Below, one piece after another: positions 1-11,397 of a DNA stretch of 48,844 nucleotides (position 1 is its first letter; the number at the start of each line of letters is the position of its first letter). Made by a program: the position numbers and the translations under genes. Below the pieces are notes generated by a model. That model did not search any database. It worked only from the letters and a program-made list of their open reading frames with translations, and had not been told where the DNA came from. The stretch is from Nemertoderma westbladi (taxonomy: Eukaryota; Xenacoelomorpha; Nemertodermatida; Nemertodermatidae), in assembly GCA_032718475.1 (NCBI GenBank), contig JAUCBJ010003387.1:1-48844 (forward strand). The letters run 5' to 3'.

Positions 1-1050
1 ATGCGATGATCAAAAGCGAGCTCGATAGCAAGATAGAAAAGGGATAGCAGCGGTTGTTCCCCCGAGCCGCTGGAACTTGCAACTGCTGACGATTCCAGGT
101 CCATTATCGGTAGGTTTAGGTTTGAGTACCGAGGTCGGGCAACCGATCTATTTGTGCGATGGTTGCGTGGTCTCATACCAACGTCGTGCACACGCCATTC
201 GCTCCAATCTCTGAAACACAATGCCCCAAATATTCTTGCCTCTAACGTTGTGTATTCATTCTATTGTCCCTCTTGTTAATATAATATGGAATATGTTGGA
301 CACACTATCCAACACTTTTTGACGCGTTAGACAGCACCAGGATTGGACTGCTAAAGATGGTAGTGAATAAGGCAAGCCTGTACACAACCACATCATGACA
401 GATCGTCGCGTGCTCAATACAGGTTGGCTAACTGACTGGCGCGGGCTAATTAAACATTTCAAAGTAAATGCACGTTGATGTCTGTTCTGCAAAAGCTTGA
501 AATGTATTATATTCGCACGCGCCGTGCCATTATCAACAAGCATAAACGTGATTGACGCTAGTTTGCGGTGCTGCTTCCCAGTGGATAGTTACTGGACTAG
601 ACTCTAAATGTCATTTTTTGGCTTGGCCTCCTGAGAATATCTTCCTTCATGAGGCGAAACCTACCGGACAACTTACTGCCGTCAGCTGTTCACTAATTGC
701 ATGCCACCATCTAGGTCCAGTTGCTTTTTGGCGTTTTACATACTTTGGTCCTTACTTGGATACCTAGCGGTAGGTTTTTTACTTAAATTGCTTGATAATT
801 ATAATAAATAATATAATTATCAATTCATATTAATGTTTCTTCATGTGTTCACTTCAATCTATTAGTATTATATTAATTTATAATATTATAATATGGTGGT
901 ATTGTATGCATAATGTTAGGGTGTTATCAAATTTTGATTGTTTCATTCATAAATGAAACAATATAAATTAATATCTATAATTGAAATATTTTTTATAATT
1001 TACTATTATAAATTACAAGCAAACGCAATTAGACACAAATTATTAATATA
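1..1050. other. Unassigned left edge, no recognised gene
   Basis: Positions 1-780 are richer in G+C than the AT-rich DNA that follows and hold only short reading frames (up to 95 codons, minus strand 256-543) that resemble nothing I recognise. From about 780 to 1050 the DNA is strongly AT-rich. No RNA gene, clear repeat or splice-supported exon was seen. Confidence 0.4.
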
Positions 1051-2154
1051 TTAAGGGGAGTAGTACAAGCCTCCAATTTTTTTTTTTTTTTTTCTGTTTC
1101 ATCTAGAGCAAATTTTTATCAAGATTCCAAATTTGAAAACCGTTTAGCAAGATCTATCTTATTTCTCGAGATATTAATTTGAGAGATGAAGCGGTAGGTA
1201 TGGTAGATATGGCTGTCTGTCCGATTGACTGTCGGTTTGTCCGTCAGTATGTCTGTCCATCAATAAAAAGCAAACTATCCGTCTAAAAAATTCCCTATGG
1301 GTTTTCGTGGTCGGCCTCGTCGTTTCTGTCTGTCTGTATGCCTGTCAGTCTGTCTGTCTGTCAAAATATAACCGACAGACTGACTGCCAAACTGACAATT
1401 TGAAAGTCTTCAAATGTTAAAACTGACACTCGAAATGAATTCTGCGACCACGAAAACCCCTCTAGTTATACTTTTAACTAGATTGTATGCCCTTTTCTTA
1501 TATCTGACGGACAGATTGTCGGATAGGCAGAAAGACCGACAGACAGACATACAGACAAATAAGATTTCATTAAAAGTGAAAACTGATCACAGAAATGAAA
1601 TCAGCGACCAGGAAAACCCCATAGCAAAAATCTTAGCATGGTTTTGTTTTGCTAGGTATATATTGATAGACATTATTTCATAATAACAGCCAGTTTTTGC
1701 GCGGGAAAGTTCAAAATTTATCTGGATTTTTCTCAAAATGAGTTTTTAGAATTCTTTCGGTACATGTTTCTCAGCTGCCATTTGAGATTAGACTTAAATA
1801 TTTCTCACTAGGATCATTTTTTTTACCTTTAGAATAACGTTAGAATAAAGTAAACCAATTACTTTTTTGTATTATGTACGCACAAGCACCGAATCGTGTG
1901 ATTTTAATGTTTGTGACACTAATTGTTTAGCTATTTTTTTAGGTCAATTAGGTCCATTTTTCAAAAAAATAAGCTAAATATATGAAAAAAAATTGAAATT
2001 CGAAAAACCAATTGGTCTACCTGAAAGCCCGTTAAATTCCGGTTGGAATGTATGAACAGTTGGCCTATAAAGTAATCTGATGCGTTCTAAAATGGAACCG
2101 AGGCTTAATAGGTAGTAGTTTGTATGGGTAAAATGCCTGTACTACTCCCCTTAA
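1051..2154. mobile_element. TIR element (MITE-like) with TTAA target duplication
   Basis: The tetranucleotide TTAA at 1051-1054 and again at 2151-2154 flanks an inverted repeat: ggggagtagtaca follows the left TTAA and its complement precedes the right TTAA. A TTAA duplication is typical of piggyBac and Kolobok DNA transposons. No transposase frame is present, so this is a non-autonomous element of about 1.1 kb. The interior carries CTGT/ACAG-type tetranucleotide runs in opposite orientations (about 1200-1400 and 1500-1560) and repeated segments around 1300, 1442 and 1604 related to cgaccacgaaaacccc, so the core could fold on itself. A poly-T run lies at about 1077. Confidence 0.65.
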
Positions 2155-2228
2155 GCTTGCGGTACTAACATTACCTAAATCAAATGTGCTGTCAATGAAT
2201 GTCTAGATAAAGTGTCGATCTAGGAACG

Positions 2229-2679
2229 GTTGTCATGGTAACTGTGACTGGAAACAAGTTCAATGAACACACTACTGTATGTACGATATAGCGGGGGTAT
2301 GTTGAAACAGTACCATCATATAGTAATTGATTGATTAGGTCGATGGATGCTATGATAGACTACAGTAGTTACCTTAGCAACGGTTGTCGTAATAACTGTG
2401 ACACCCGAATTCAATGCGCGATTTACTGAGGGAATGTTAATACTAAGATCGTATAAAGCATAAGTTGGTGTTGCTAAGGCGTCAACTGAAGATTACTGCC
2501 CCTAGAAACGATTGCCATGGTAACAGTGATTTGAGAATGAGCTCATCGAATTCGCAATCTTTGGTTTAGTTAAGTTTGGGGTAAATCCTGTAACCATGGT
2601 AACACGTCCCTCAACACGTGGTAACCATTGTGTTTAAAACATGGCAGCTGCAGATAAACACACCGGTAGCCATGGTAAC
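2229..2679. promoter_or_regulatory. Cluster of X-box (RFX-type) imperfect palindromes
   Basis: Motifs close to the RFX X-box (GTNRCC, 0-3 bases, RGYAAC) occur at 2229-2242 (gttgtcatggtaac), 2383-2396 (gttgtcgtaataac, weak), 2510-2524 (gattgccatggtaac), 2590-2603 (gtaaccatggtaac) and 2666-2679 (gtagccatggtaac). The last two fit the consensus fully. RFX proteins use such sites at ciliary genes in animals. No gene start was recognised next to the cluster, and the sites may instead be remnants of a degenerate repeat sharing the CCATGGTAAC core. Confidence 0.35.
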
Positions 2680-3630
2680 ACGATCTATTTGAAATGCTCA
2701 AGGTTGTTGGGGCGATACCCTCATAAATATTGTTTAGTAGGGTCTAACGAGTACTAAACCGATGAAACATTTTATGGGTATATATAGAAAATCACGGTTC
2801 ACCAAAATCTATGCATTTTGCTGCCAGACTATCATATTTATTAATTATTATTGGCCCTATATAGTACATACTGTTTATTTTCCACGGTCATACAGTAAGT
2901 ACTGTATTATTCATTTCATTTAATTTTACTAGTAGTTAGTAAAGTTTTCATTGAATGATAGTGGGTGCTTTAAAATAAGCAGGCCGTCTGTAAAACTATT
3001 ACTGTGGCATGTTTGTGTGAGTTGATAATTAATAACGTTTATAATTAATGTAATTATACAGTTAGTTGTGTCAAAATTTATATTTTAACTTTAGGATATG
3101 GGATAGTGTCCCACTCTGTGAAAGGTTTTCACACAGTGATCGTGATCCCGGTGTGTGAAAAGTAGCACTTTTCAGCGTTCTGATCTCAGTGTATATATGT
3201 ACCGAGCGAGCACAGAATGGGAAGTTTACATAAATAACTACTACAAACTACACTGTAGGTACTAGGTAGGTATGTAGGTACAGTAGATAGATAACTGGAT
3301 AACAGTATTACAGAATACTGAATTACATAATTTGAGTGTTGTCCTGACATTTTGATTGCTGTCCCCACATGTTTAACTGTTTTCCTACGACTTGTCGGCG
3401 TTATGCGGAGCCGAAATTTTGCAGAATTACAATTAGGAGTTAGGACTGCGATCTAATGTACTTCACTTTTATTTGTTGCCATTTTTGACTGTGATGAACA
3501 GTAGTGTCAAAGAATTCCTCTAAAATTTCACTATCAGAAGTAAAACTCAAGTGATTAGCGTAGTGGTTTGAGCAGTTGCCTTGTATTCACCCGGAGGTGG
3601 TGGGGGCGAGGACGACCCCACCCCACCCCA
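2680..3630. other. AT-rich intergenic stretch
   Basis: Nothing recognisable apart from short low-complexity patches, such as the gtaggta-like tract near 3255-3290, and short reading frames without coding character. Confidence 0.4.
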
Positions 3631-3656
3631 CCCCCCCCCCCCCCCCCCCCCCCCCC
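3631..3656. repeat. Poly-C homopolymer, 26 C
   Basis: An uninterrupted run of 26 cytosines, preceded by three CCCCA units. Proline-rich frames read across it are artefacts of the tract. Confidence 0.9.
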
Positions 3657-3704
3657 AAGGGGGCTAGGGCAGTTTTCGTTTGGTATGAGGGCTCATTTAG
3701 TCCT

Positions 3705-5196
3705 ATACTCAGTAGGGTGGCTCTTAAAAACCGAAAATGTGATTTTTTTGATCGCTCAGGGTGTCAATTGGGTCCATTCCATGAGAAAACACACCAAAAA
3801 AAATTTGAGCATCATATCTCAATTTTTAGGGTGTGCTCAAGCACATTGAAGTTTACAAATTTTAAGCGCGGCAGTCCACTGTGGGGTTTAAGCATTATTT
3901 TTCAAATATCAATTTGTTCATATAAAATACACTTTTCTATACAATTGGACGATGCTGATTCCGAATCTGCTTTCGGATTTGCTATAGCATGTCAAGTTCA
4001 CTCGCTGTAACCAATTCAAGTTTAAGTAAAGGTGCGATAAGAATCAGTTATAAGTTATTTAGTAATATTATAGGCAGTAGGTCCAGCATGGGTGGTCCAA
4101 AAAACTTATTTTTGAATTTCAACTCAGTTCGCACATCAGATGTCATCAAATGGGCCCAAACTTCGATAGATACCAAAGTTTTGATGGGGACGACAGGAAA
4201 TATTCCCATGGCAAGTTCCCGCCCTTGGCGCAAGTGAGTCATATCATGACCTACTATAACTCTAAAAATATGAGTTGAGTGATTACTTCTCGAGTTATTG
4301 TACAAAATGTCTGGACTGGGTCAACTCAATATAAGGTCATCAATTGGTGGACCTAGCCTTGATATTTTGTACAATAACTAGAGAAGTAATCACTCAACTC
4401 ATATTTTTAGAGTGTCAACATCCCCTAAATTGATCATTGCAGTTATCTGTAAATTCTTTAGCGTATTTGTCAATATCGCATCAAAGCGCTAATGTTGACT
4501 TGTACCGGACTTCACATTTTCTGCAATATCTCAAAAACTATTTGCTTTATGCTTGTTTTGAAGGTGACTACACCAACTAAATCGGTCATTGCGGTTCTAA
4601 TGAGGATAATATCAATGCAGTAGGAAAACTAGAAGTTGATCATCACAAAAATGGGGAATAGGACTCACTTGCCATCTGCATGTGGGAATATTTCCCGTCA
4701 TCCCCAAATCAAAACTTTGGCATCTATCGAAATTTGGGCCCATTTGATGACATCTGATGTGCGAACTGAGTTGAAATTCAAAAATAAGTTTTTTGGACCA
4801 CCCATGCTGGACCTACTGCCACCCTATAATATTACTATATAACTTATAACTGATTCTTATCGCAGCTTTACTTAAACTTGAATTGGTTACAGCGAGTGAA
4901 CTTGACATGCTATACCTATAGCAAATCTGAAAGCAGATTCGGAACCAGCATCGTCCAATTGTATAGAAAAGTGTATTTTATATGAACAAATTGATATTTT
5001 AAAAATAATGCTTAAACCCACAGTGGACTGCCGCGCTTAAAATTTGTAAACTTCAATGTGCTTGAGCACACCCTAAAAATTGAGATATGATGCTCAAATT
5101 TTTTTTGGTGTGTATTCTCATGGAATGGACCCAATTGACACCCTGAGCGATCAAAAAATCAGATTTTCGATTTTTAAGAGTCACCCTAATACTCAG
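3705..5196. mobile_element. Foldback (long-TIR) DNA transposon with 8-bp target duplication, copy 1
   Basis: The element spans 3713-5188 and is flanked by a perfect 8-bp direct repeat, atactcag (3705-3712 and 5189-5196). Its ends are tagggtggctctt and the complementary aagagtcaccc-ta. Arms of over 500 bp (about 3713-4237 and 4650-5188) are inverted copies of each other with scattered differences and small indels. A second, inner inverted repeat (about 4261-4313 and 4359-4415, carrying gattacttctc and ttgtacaa) sits between them, so almost the whole unit is a nested palindrome. The 8-bp duplication suggests a hAT-like (or P/Merlin-like) transposase acting in trans; none is encoded here. Short reading frames in the arms are mirror shadows. 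Confidence 0.85.
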
Positions 5197-5420
5197 TAGT
5201 TGGTAGGCGGCCACTAATTACAACTTTATCTCCAAGGAAAGCCGTATTTTGACACATCATTCCAATTAAAAAAAAGTTGCTCGATTCGTGCACTTTGCCG
5301 ATCTAACCTCACCACTACCGGTCAGAAGGCCATTACTACGAAAAATTACTAAAACATTATCACCGTAAGTTTAACAATCTCACCTTGCTTTCCTTAAAGT
5401 CTTAATGATGTGGTTGGTAC

Positions 5421-5447
5421 ATCTGTCAATCTTTATGATTGACAGAT
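5421..5447. other. Short perfect hairpin
   Basis: An 11-bp perfect stem (atctgtcaatc and its complement) surrounds a 5-base loop, tttat. It has no obvious terminator or RNA-gene context; it lies left of the last recognised exon of the Cys-loop-like gene. Confidence 0.5.
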
Positions 5448-5746
5448 TTGTTTGTAATTACCGCAAGCGCAGGACCTAAATGCCATTGAAACGTGGGGAA
5501 AACGTATGAAAAATAAAATTTGGAATCTGGCTTTGTTCATGCTTTCTTGTCAATTTGAAGATTAATTTTAAATTGTTAGTCGCTCGCTTGACGTTTTCGT
5601 TTGATAGCGTTGTGGGATGGGAGGGGGTGGGGGCACCTCCATCTGGGTACGTTAGTGGTTATTGCTGCAATAAATAAGAACCATATAATCATTGACTGGT
5701 CATATTATAACCCTTGGCTAATCACGAGAATCGATTGTTCACTCAC

Positions 5747-8700
5747 CTCAATATGATCGTAGATAGTCCATGCAATACTACTCTGGAAACCAGTGCTAGT
5801 CACCGTGCTAACGTTGTAGTGGTCTGCGATCAACCTCACTTCGTCGGTAGACCTTTCCGTTCCCAATATGAACGACAAGTCCTGAATGTCGCAGGGGAAA
5901 CACGCTAACTCCATGCGTTCGTAGAATACACCCCGTTGGCGACGTTTAAGGACAACCCAAGGAATAGAATCTTCTATGACAACCTTAAAAATGAAGAAAT
6001 ACAGCTTGTCGTGAAATATATGTAGTCCTAGCTACTGTACCACACACTACCCATCATCAATTTCAACATCAGCATCAATTCATTCAAGCTAGGGAATAAC
6101 TACTAGAACTAACATATGATATAGTGACATAAGGTACAAATGCGAAATGCCTTGGGACATACACGAAATGGTCGTTCTAGACTCTCCATTCATGACTTTA
6201 ATTTGGATGGTTAACTTTGCGTACCAAAACTAAAAATAGGTGGCAGTGTGGCAGGACCCTGCTCATAATGGCGGCAGTGTGCCGCCTTTATATAATTATA
6301 ACTTAACCCCCAGCAGGGCGGCAGTGTGCCGCCTTAATGGGGTTCAAATGAAAGATTTAAAAATTTGCCACCTTTTAGGGTAGAATAAGTACTAATATGA
6401 TTATACTCTTTATATAAAAATCTCTGATAGGACAACAAAATAAACCTTGGTTCGATCAAATATATTTTTCTTGGTCCTTGGAAATAAAAATGTATGTAAT
6501 TTATCTTTGGTACGCAAAGGGTTAAATTATATATTATTGATACAGTAAATATGTAAAAGTATAGTATAGTATAAAAAATTTATCTAAGTTAATCACATCG
6601 CCAGCTTCAGTTATAGGTTGGTAGAACTCCGTAAATGCTAACCTTTTTCCAACATTCACTCCTGAATGGCTCTCCATCCTTGTTAATAAACGTTAGACAG
6701 GGGTCCCAGAAGTTCTCCCACGCTATGGCACTCTGCTGCTCTGCTGTAAAATTTTTAAATGCGAGTTCTTTCCATCGGGCGCGAACAATAATATCGGCAA
6801 CAAAAACCTCATTCACGGTATCAACAACTCCAAGGTTCAACACAGCAAACTTTACAAACACCTGGAATTTGTAAACACAGGCCACCGTAAGTTACCCTAA
6901 GTTACTTCTACTTGACACCGGGCTTGAAGAGCGGTTAATCTCGTGAAAGACATGGGGGATAGGGAGTTGTGGCATAGCATTCTTAAAGCACGCTGCATTG
7001 GGCTTACCAATTGTGTATTGCATGGTGGTGACAAAATGTTTTTGTTAAGCCAACATAGCATCTCAATGTGCAGTTTCAATGCAGCAGACCGATTATAGTA
7101 GGCCTAGTATAGTACTGTAGTAACTTGCTTGGGCAGCCACCAAACATCGAGGTCAGCCCTACAAGGAAAATATATGACTGACAAGACACTACCTATAGAG
7201 ACAGGGGACTTCACACCTGCCGAACTCCAAAAAAGCATTAAAAGCATGTCCATTAATAAAGCGAGTGGATTAGATGAAATCCCAGCGGAGGTATGGAAAA
7301 CAGGAGTGCTAAACAGACCATTATTGAATGTTTGCAACCGGATGTTAAAAGGGGAAAAGCCTGCACCAATTTGGACTAAAGGTCAACTAAAGCCTCTCCC
7401 CAAGAAAGGAGACCTCGGCATACCAACAAACTATCGTGGGATCTGTCTGCTTGTGGTAGCTGCCAAAATATACAATAAAATGATTCTATATAGGATTAGG
7501 CCTCACATAGAGAAACTACTGCGTAAGAGCCAAAACGGATTTCAACCAAGTAGATCAACAATAGCTCAGATACTTGCACTACGGAGACTGATTGAAGGAA
7601 TTAAGTCAAAGAATCTCCTCGCAGTCATGACTTTTGTGGACTTCAAGAAGGCATTCGACTCCATACATAGAGGTAAAATGCTTGAAATCCTACGAGCTTA
7701 TGGAATACCAGAAGTAATTGTTGCTGGCATTGGATTGTTATATTGTGAAACAGAAGCACAGGTACTCTCACCAGATGGTGAAACTCAATCCTGGCTGGCG
7801 TACTGCAAGGTGACACATTAGCACCATTACTATTTGTAATTGTGCTGGATTACGCAATAAGGACGGCCACAAAGGGTGAAGATCGGGGATTCACACTTCA
7901 AGAACGCAGAAGTACTAGATATCCGGCAACTACAGTCACAGACACCGACTTTGCGGATGACAGCGCCCTGTTCTCTAATACGATAGTAGATGCACAGCTT
8001 CTTCTAAATAAAGTGGAGAGGGCTGCTAAGGAGGTTGGATTGCATATAAATGCTACCAAGACCGAATTCATGACCTTTAATGTTGATGGAAACTTGACAA
8101 CCATTGATAATAATCAACTAAGGAAGGTCGACGACTTCCAGTACCTAGGATCTTGGATGGAGAGCAGGAAAAGGACATAGAAGTTAGGAAAGCAAAGGCT
8201 TGGGTAGCTCTATCAAAAATGGATACCATCTGGAAATCAGATCTCTCCAGGCACCTGAAGACTAAGTTCTTTCGAGCCACAGTGGAAAGTGTATTTTTAT
8301 ACGGGGGTGAGACCTGGACACTGACTAAATCACTTGAACAACGAATTGATGGTTGCTACACAAGACTACTAAGGGCAGCCCTAAACATCAGCTGGAGACA
8401 ACACATCACAAACGCCGAGCTTTATGGTACAATACCACCTGTATCAACCACCCTCCGTGAACGCAGATTAAGATTCAGTGGGCACTGCTGGCGAAGTAAA
8501 GACGAGGTCATACCAGATCTACTTTTCTGGCAACCAACTCATGGAAAGCGTAGTAGTGGACGACCGGCCATAACATATATAGATCAACTTGAAAGGGATA
8601 CTGAACTTGGGAGAAACGAAATTGCGACAACTATGGAGTTAATCGGGAAGCCTGGAAGGATCTCACTTCCACTGTCCGAGTTCGCTCGACCTAGTAGTAG

Positions 8701-9510
8701 TAGTAGTAGGTCTATAGTACTAGTACTTCAACTTCCACTTTAAAAGTTTAGGAATACTTAACGATTAGGCCTAATCAAAAGAACTTTGCACACTATTTCC
8801 GTGCAAAGTTGAACCTTTTCGTACAAAGTTGAACCTTATAAACGTTGTGCGGTCAATGTATCGACACTGTGGTACAATGGCGGCACAACGTAATGCCTAC
8901 ACTGTTGGTACGGTGTCGGTACAACTTTTACACCAATAGAAATGCTACTTTAAGAATCATAATGCTGAAATGATAACATTGCAATATTCAATTAATGATT
9001 TAACAGATTGTTACTTAAAGAATTAAATGTGGATATACGAGGGGTGTGCACACAGTATTGTTACATATAGCCAGTAGGCCTACTATTATAGCGTTTAATA
9101 ATCTTTTTATTATAATAAATCTGATTTACCGTGACAGGTTCCGGTCTGAAGTGTATCAAAGAATGCGTCCTGGTTCTGGATGGGGAGGGTTCTATTTCTT
9201 CCGTATGAACAACTCTTTGTATAAACGGCTGAGTCACTGTCTCAGTCAAAGCCAACATATTTTCTGTAACGTAAATCTGCAAGGTTTCCAGTAAATCCAT
9301 AGGAGAGTCCCCATATATATCACCCGCTTTCTTATCTGCTTCGTACTCAGACTCATTGTCTAACAGCTTTCCCTTAATCACATCATGTACAGCGACTTCT
9401 ATGGCGCTTAAAGAACTCCTTCCAAAATGCCGAAGAGCGTGACTTTCTGAGTTGCTACAACTCCCTTCCAACTGATTCCAGTACACTGACTTTTTGAATC
9501 CAACTGCCAT
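5747..9510 (-). CDS. Divergent Cys-loop-like ligand-binding domain protein, three exons (3' part not found)
   Basis: I join three minus-strand exons: 9130-9510 (127 codons, from an ATG), 6643-6861 (73 codons) and 5747-5983 (79 codons). All junctions are phase 0 with good sites: donors acg|gtaaat, aag|gttagc and gag|gtgagt; acceptors ttccag|gtgttt and a pyrimidine tract ending tttttaag|gttgtc. The second exon has a segment starting VFVKFAVLNLGVVDTVNE and then WENFWDPCL; the third has KRRQRGVFYERMEL followed by FPCDIQDLSF. This order matches the beta-sandwich ligand-binding domain of pentameric ligand-gated channels, where FPxDxQ is the hallmark. The paired cysteines 13 residues apart are missing, and exon 1 has no signal peptide, so it belongs to a divergent, possibly non-classical branch. 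Membrane-segment exons downstream of 5747 were not found: the gene may be truncated, or they may lie beyond the foldback element. Function cannot be assigned. Confidence 0.6.
6211..6525. mobile_element. piggyBac-like MITE with TTAA target duplication
   Basis: TTAA at 6211-6214 and 6522-6525 brackets an inverted repeat: ctttgcgtaccaaa on the left, tttggtacgcaaaggg on the right. An end reading TTAA-CCCTTTGCGTACC is the usual look of piggyBac termini. The 307-bp interior contains the motif ggcggcagtgtgccgcctt twice (about 6273 and 6318) plus a related partial copy near 6240, and no coding frame. It sits in the second intron (5984-6642) of the Cys-loop-like gene. Confidence 0.7.
7120..8715 (+). 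mobile_element. 5'-truncated, frameshifted LINE (non-LTR retrotransposon) reverse transcriptase
   Basis: Three overlapping open pieces (7129-7821, 7842-8180, 8153-8743) read as one decayed reverse transcriptase. Seen in order are NKASGLDEIPAEVWK, PLPKKGD, NYRGICLL, QNGFQPSRST, the first catalytic block FVDFKKAFDSI, GVLQGDTLAPLLF in the shifted frame near 7800, the catalytic block DTDFADDSA (FADD in place of YADD, about 7938), and a C-terminal RRLRFSGHCWR segment. Frame breaks lie near 7160, 7795 and 8165. The endonuclease part is absent. The 3' end is a short TAG microsatellite (about 8691-8708), as in RTE-type and related LINEs; the clade call is tentative. It lies in the first intron of the Cys-loop-like gene in opposite orientation. 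Confidence 0.85.
8716..9045. other. Intronic DNA with a repeated heptadecamer
   Basis: The words gtgcaaagttgaacctt and gtacaaagttgaacctt occur 20-25 bp apart near 8802-8838. Nothing else was recognised here. Confidence 0.35.
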
Positions 9511-9993
9511 CTTTGTGTGTCAACAATCCCTGAGGATAATATGCCAGTTGTCAGCGTTCATCTGCGTTTTTTTTTAATGTTTAAAATAGCAACAAATAGG
9601 TATTCGGTATTTCCCGAATGGAAAAGTAGAAAAGAATACGGAATTGGCCGTGTATTTTTAAGAATAGTAATAAAATCAATTTAAGTCATAGAAACAGAAC
9701 CCTGTTGTACGAGGATTATGACCAAAAATTGCCAACAATTAGTACCGGTAGATAGTAAAAAAAGTAGCTAGTAAAATTGTAAAAAAATGTAACAAATTTA
9801 TTAATTTAAATATGTGAAATGTGTCTGTCTGTGTTTCAGTTGCAATTTTTTACTAGCTAATATTTTTTCATTTTTTCGTAACCACAACATCATATCTTAT
9901 AAAAGTCCGGACCAATAAAATCAGTACCAAAAATACTATCAAATATCAGTAGGAGCAATTTTGGCCTACGACATTAACCCTACGACATAGACT

Positions 9994-10050
9994 AACTAGA
10001 AAGGGATGCTGGACTTGGGAGACGAAATTAGAGTTCGCTCAACCTAGTAC
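9994..10050 (+). mobile_element. Fragment of the same LINE family, 3' end
   Basis: The stretch matches the 3' end of the LINE at 7.1-8.7 kb: it reads ctagaaagggatgctgga, then an internally deleted join to gagttcgctcaacctagta. It is too short to code. Confidence 0.6.
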
Positions 10051-11397
10051 AGTAGTGTATTAGGAGTAACTATTGATACTATATTGTAAAAATAAAATAG
10101 CTGAACATTCTCAATTGGCTATTAGATGAAAAGTAGCGTAATGGCCTTTACAAGCTAAGCTAAGGTGCAAAATTATTTAAAAAACAAATTCAGACGATAG
10201 CTAATGGAATGAAACGAAAAACATACCATTTTCAAATTTACAATGCTGTCCCCCAAGTTAGCAAGTAAAATCCGGCAGCAAAATGCATAGTTTAAAAAGT
10301 CTTGAAAAAAACTACCCCAAGTCCAATTTTTAATAAACAAAGTTAAAAACAAAATAAAGTTCTAGAAAACGTATGGTAATTTATTTGTAACTATTGAAAC
10401 ACCAAAATATTAATTACATAATTATTAGTGAATAAAGACAAAGGAAATAAATCAATGTTCTTTAATTTTAGTTAAATTTAATAATAAAGTCAACACTGAC
10501 TTATATAATACATTATTCGCCAAGTGGAAATAAAGTAAATTTAGTTAACACCATACAAGGACAATAAAGGCGTTATATTAACACCGAAATTAATTATTGC
10601 TCTGTAACATACTGAGAAATAATGTCGCACAGCGGTGTAAAGTTACAAAATATGTCGCCCTGGCGATTTTGTAGTGCGAAATCCACACAAGTAAATAAAA
10701 ATTTAATATATTATATTATAATATCATATAGGGCCTATCGCTATAGTACCTATTTTTTCTATTTCGCTTTATATAACGGTATTTCACTATGGAAGAATCT
10801 TCGATTGACGATATTTATGCTGAAGTAGGCCCAGATAAAAGAGAGAGAACTTACAACAAATAAAACGACGTAAGTGGTGGAAAAAAGTAACATTTTTGTC
10901 TTGCTTTCTTATAGGTCTACGTTTTTTGTCACCACTTACATGTTAGTTATATCCAATCAAGGATCTATAAGTTGATTCTGTTGACTTTGCATTATTTATT
11001 CTAAACCAGTAATTAATTACGTTGATAATTATTACTAAATTTACCATTAAACTGTTTAGTAAACATTTAGTTTTGCTCCAGTATCTAGTGTAATCAAATT
11101 TTTTGTTTGATTATTTGATTAACGTTCTGGAATATGACCTAAACTCACAAAGATAAGCTAGTATATATAGTAGCTAGTATAATTTAATCACACAATGAAT
11201 GGTGCAGAATTTACCTCAAATTTTCGTAACTTTAAACTTCTAATTCAAAAGTAAATACTTTAAAGAAAACTATATCTTTTACAAAAAGAAAGTCCTCCTT
11301 ATAATCCACATTTTCGAGGAATAGTTAAAGCATATTTTTTTCGAGGCCGAAGGCCGAGGAATGAATGCATCGCACAGGTAACGGTTACGACACCGAA
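10051..11397. other. AT-rich intergenic DNA right of the Cys-loop-like gene and downstream of RMDN1
   Basis: No gene was recognised. A 24-codon frame (10789-10863) begins at an ATG and ends before a good-looking donor (gac|gtaagt at about 10868), but the stop precedes the donor, so it is not called. A possible minus-strand poly(A) signal for RMDN1 lies at 10995-11000. Confidence 0.35.

Noticed and set aside
256-767. Frames of 95 and 71 codons at the left edge
   Set aside because: No domain, splice site or homologous motif could be recognised; kept only as unassigned sequence.
3568-4010. Two overlapping proline-rich reading frames
   Set aside because: They are open only because they run through a poly-C tract and then into the arm of a foldback transposon.
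4048-4842. Similar reading frames on both strands sharing SIE(V/I)WAHLMTSDVRTELKF
   Set aside because: The similarity comes from the inverted-repeat arms of the foldback element, not from duplicated genes.
10789-10863. 24-codon frame before a gtaagt donor, possible first exon
   Set aside because: A stop codon precedes the donor in frame, and no following exon was found.
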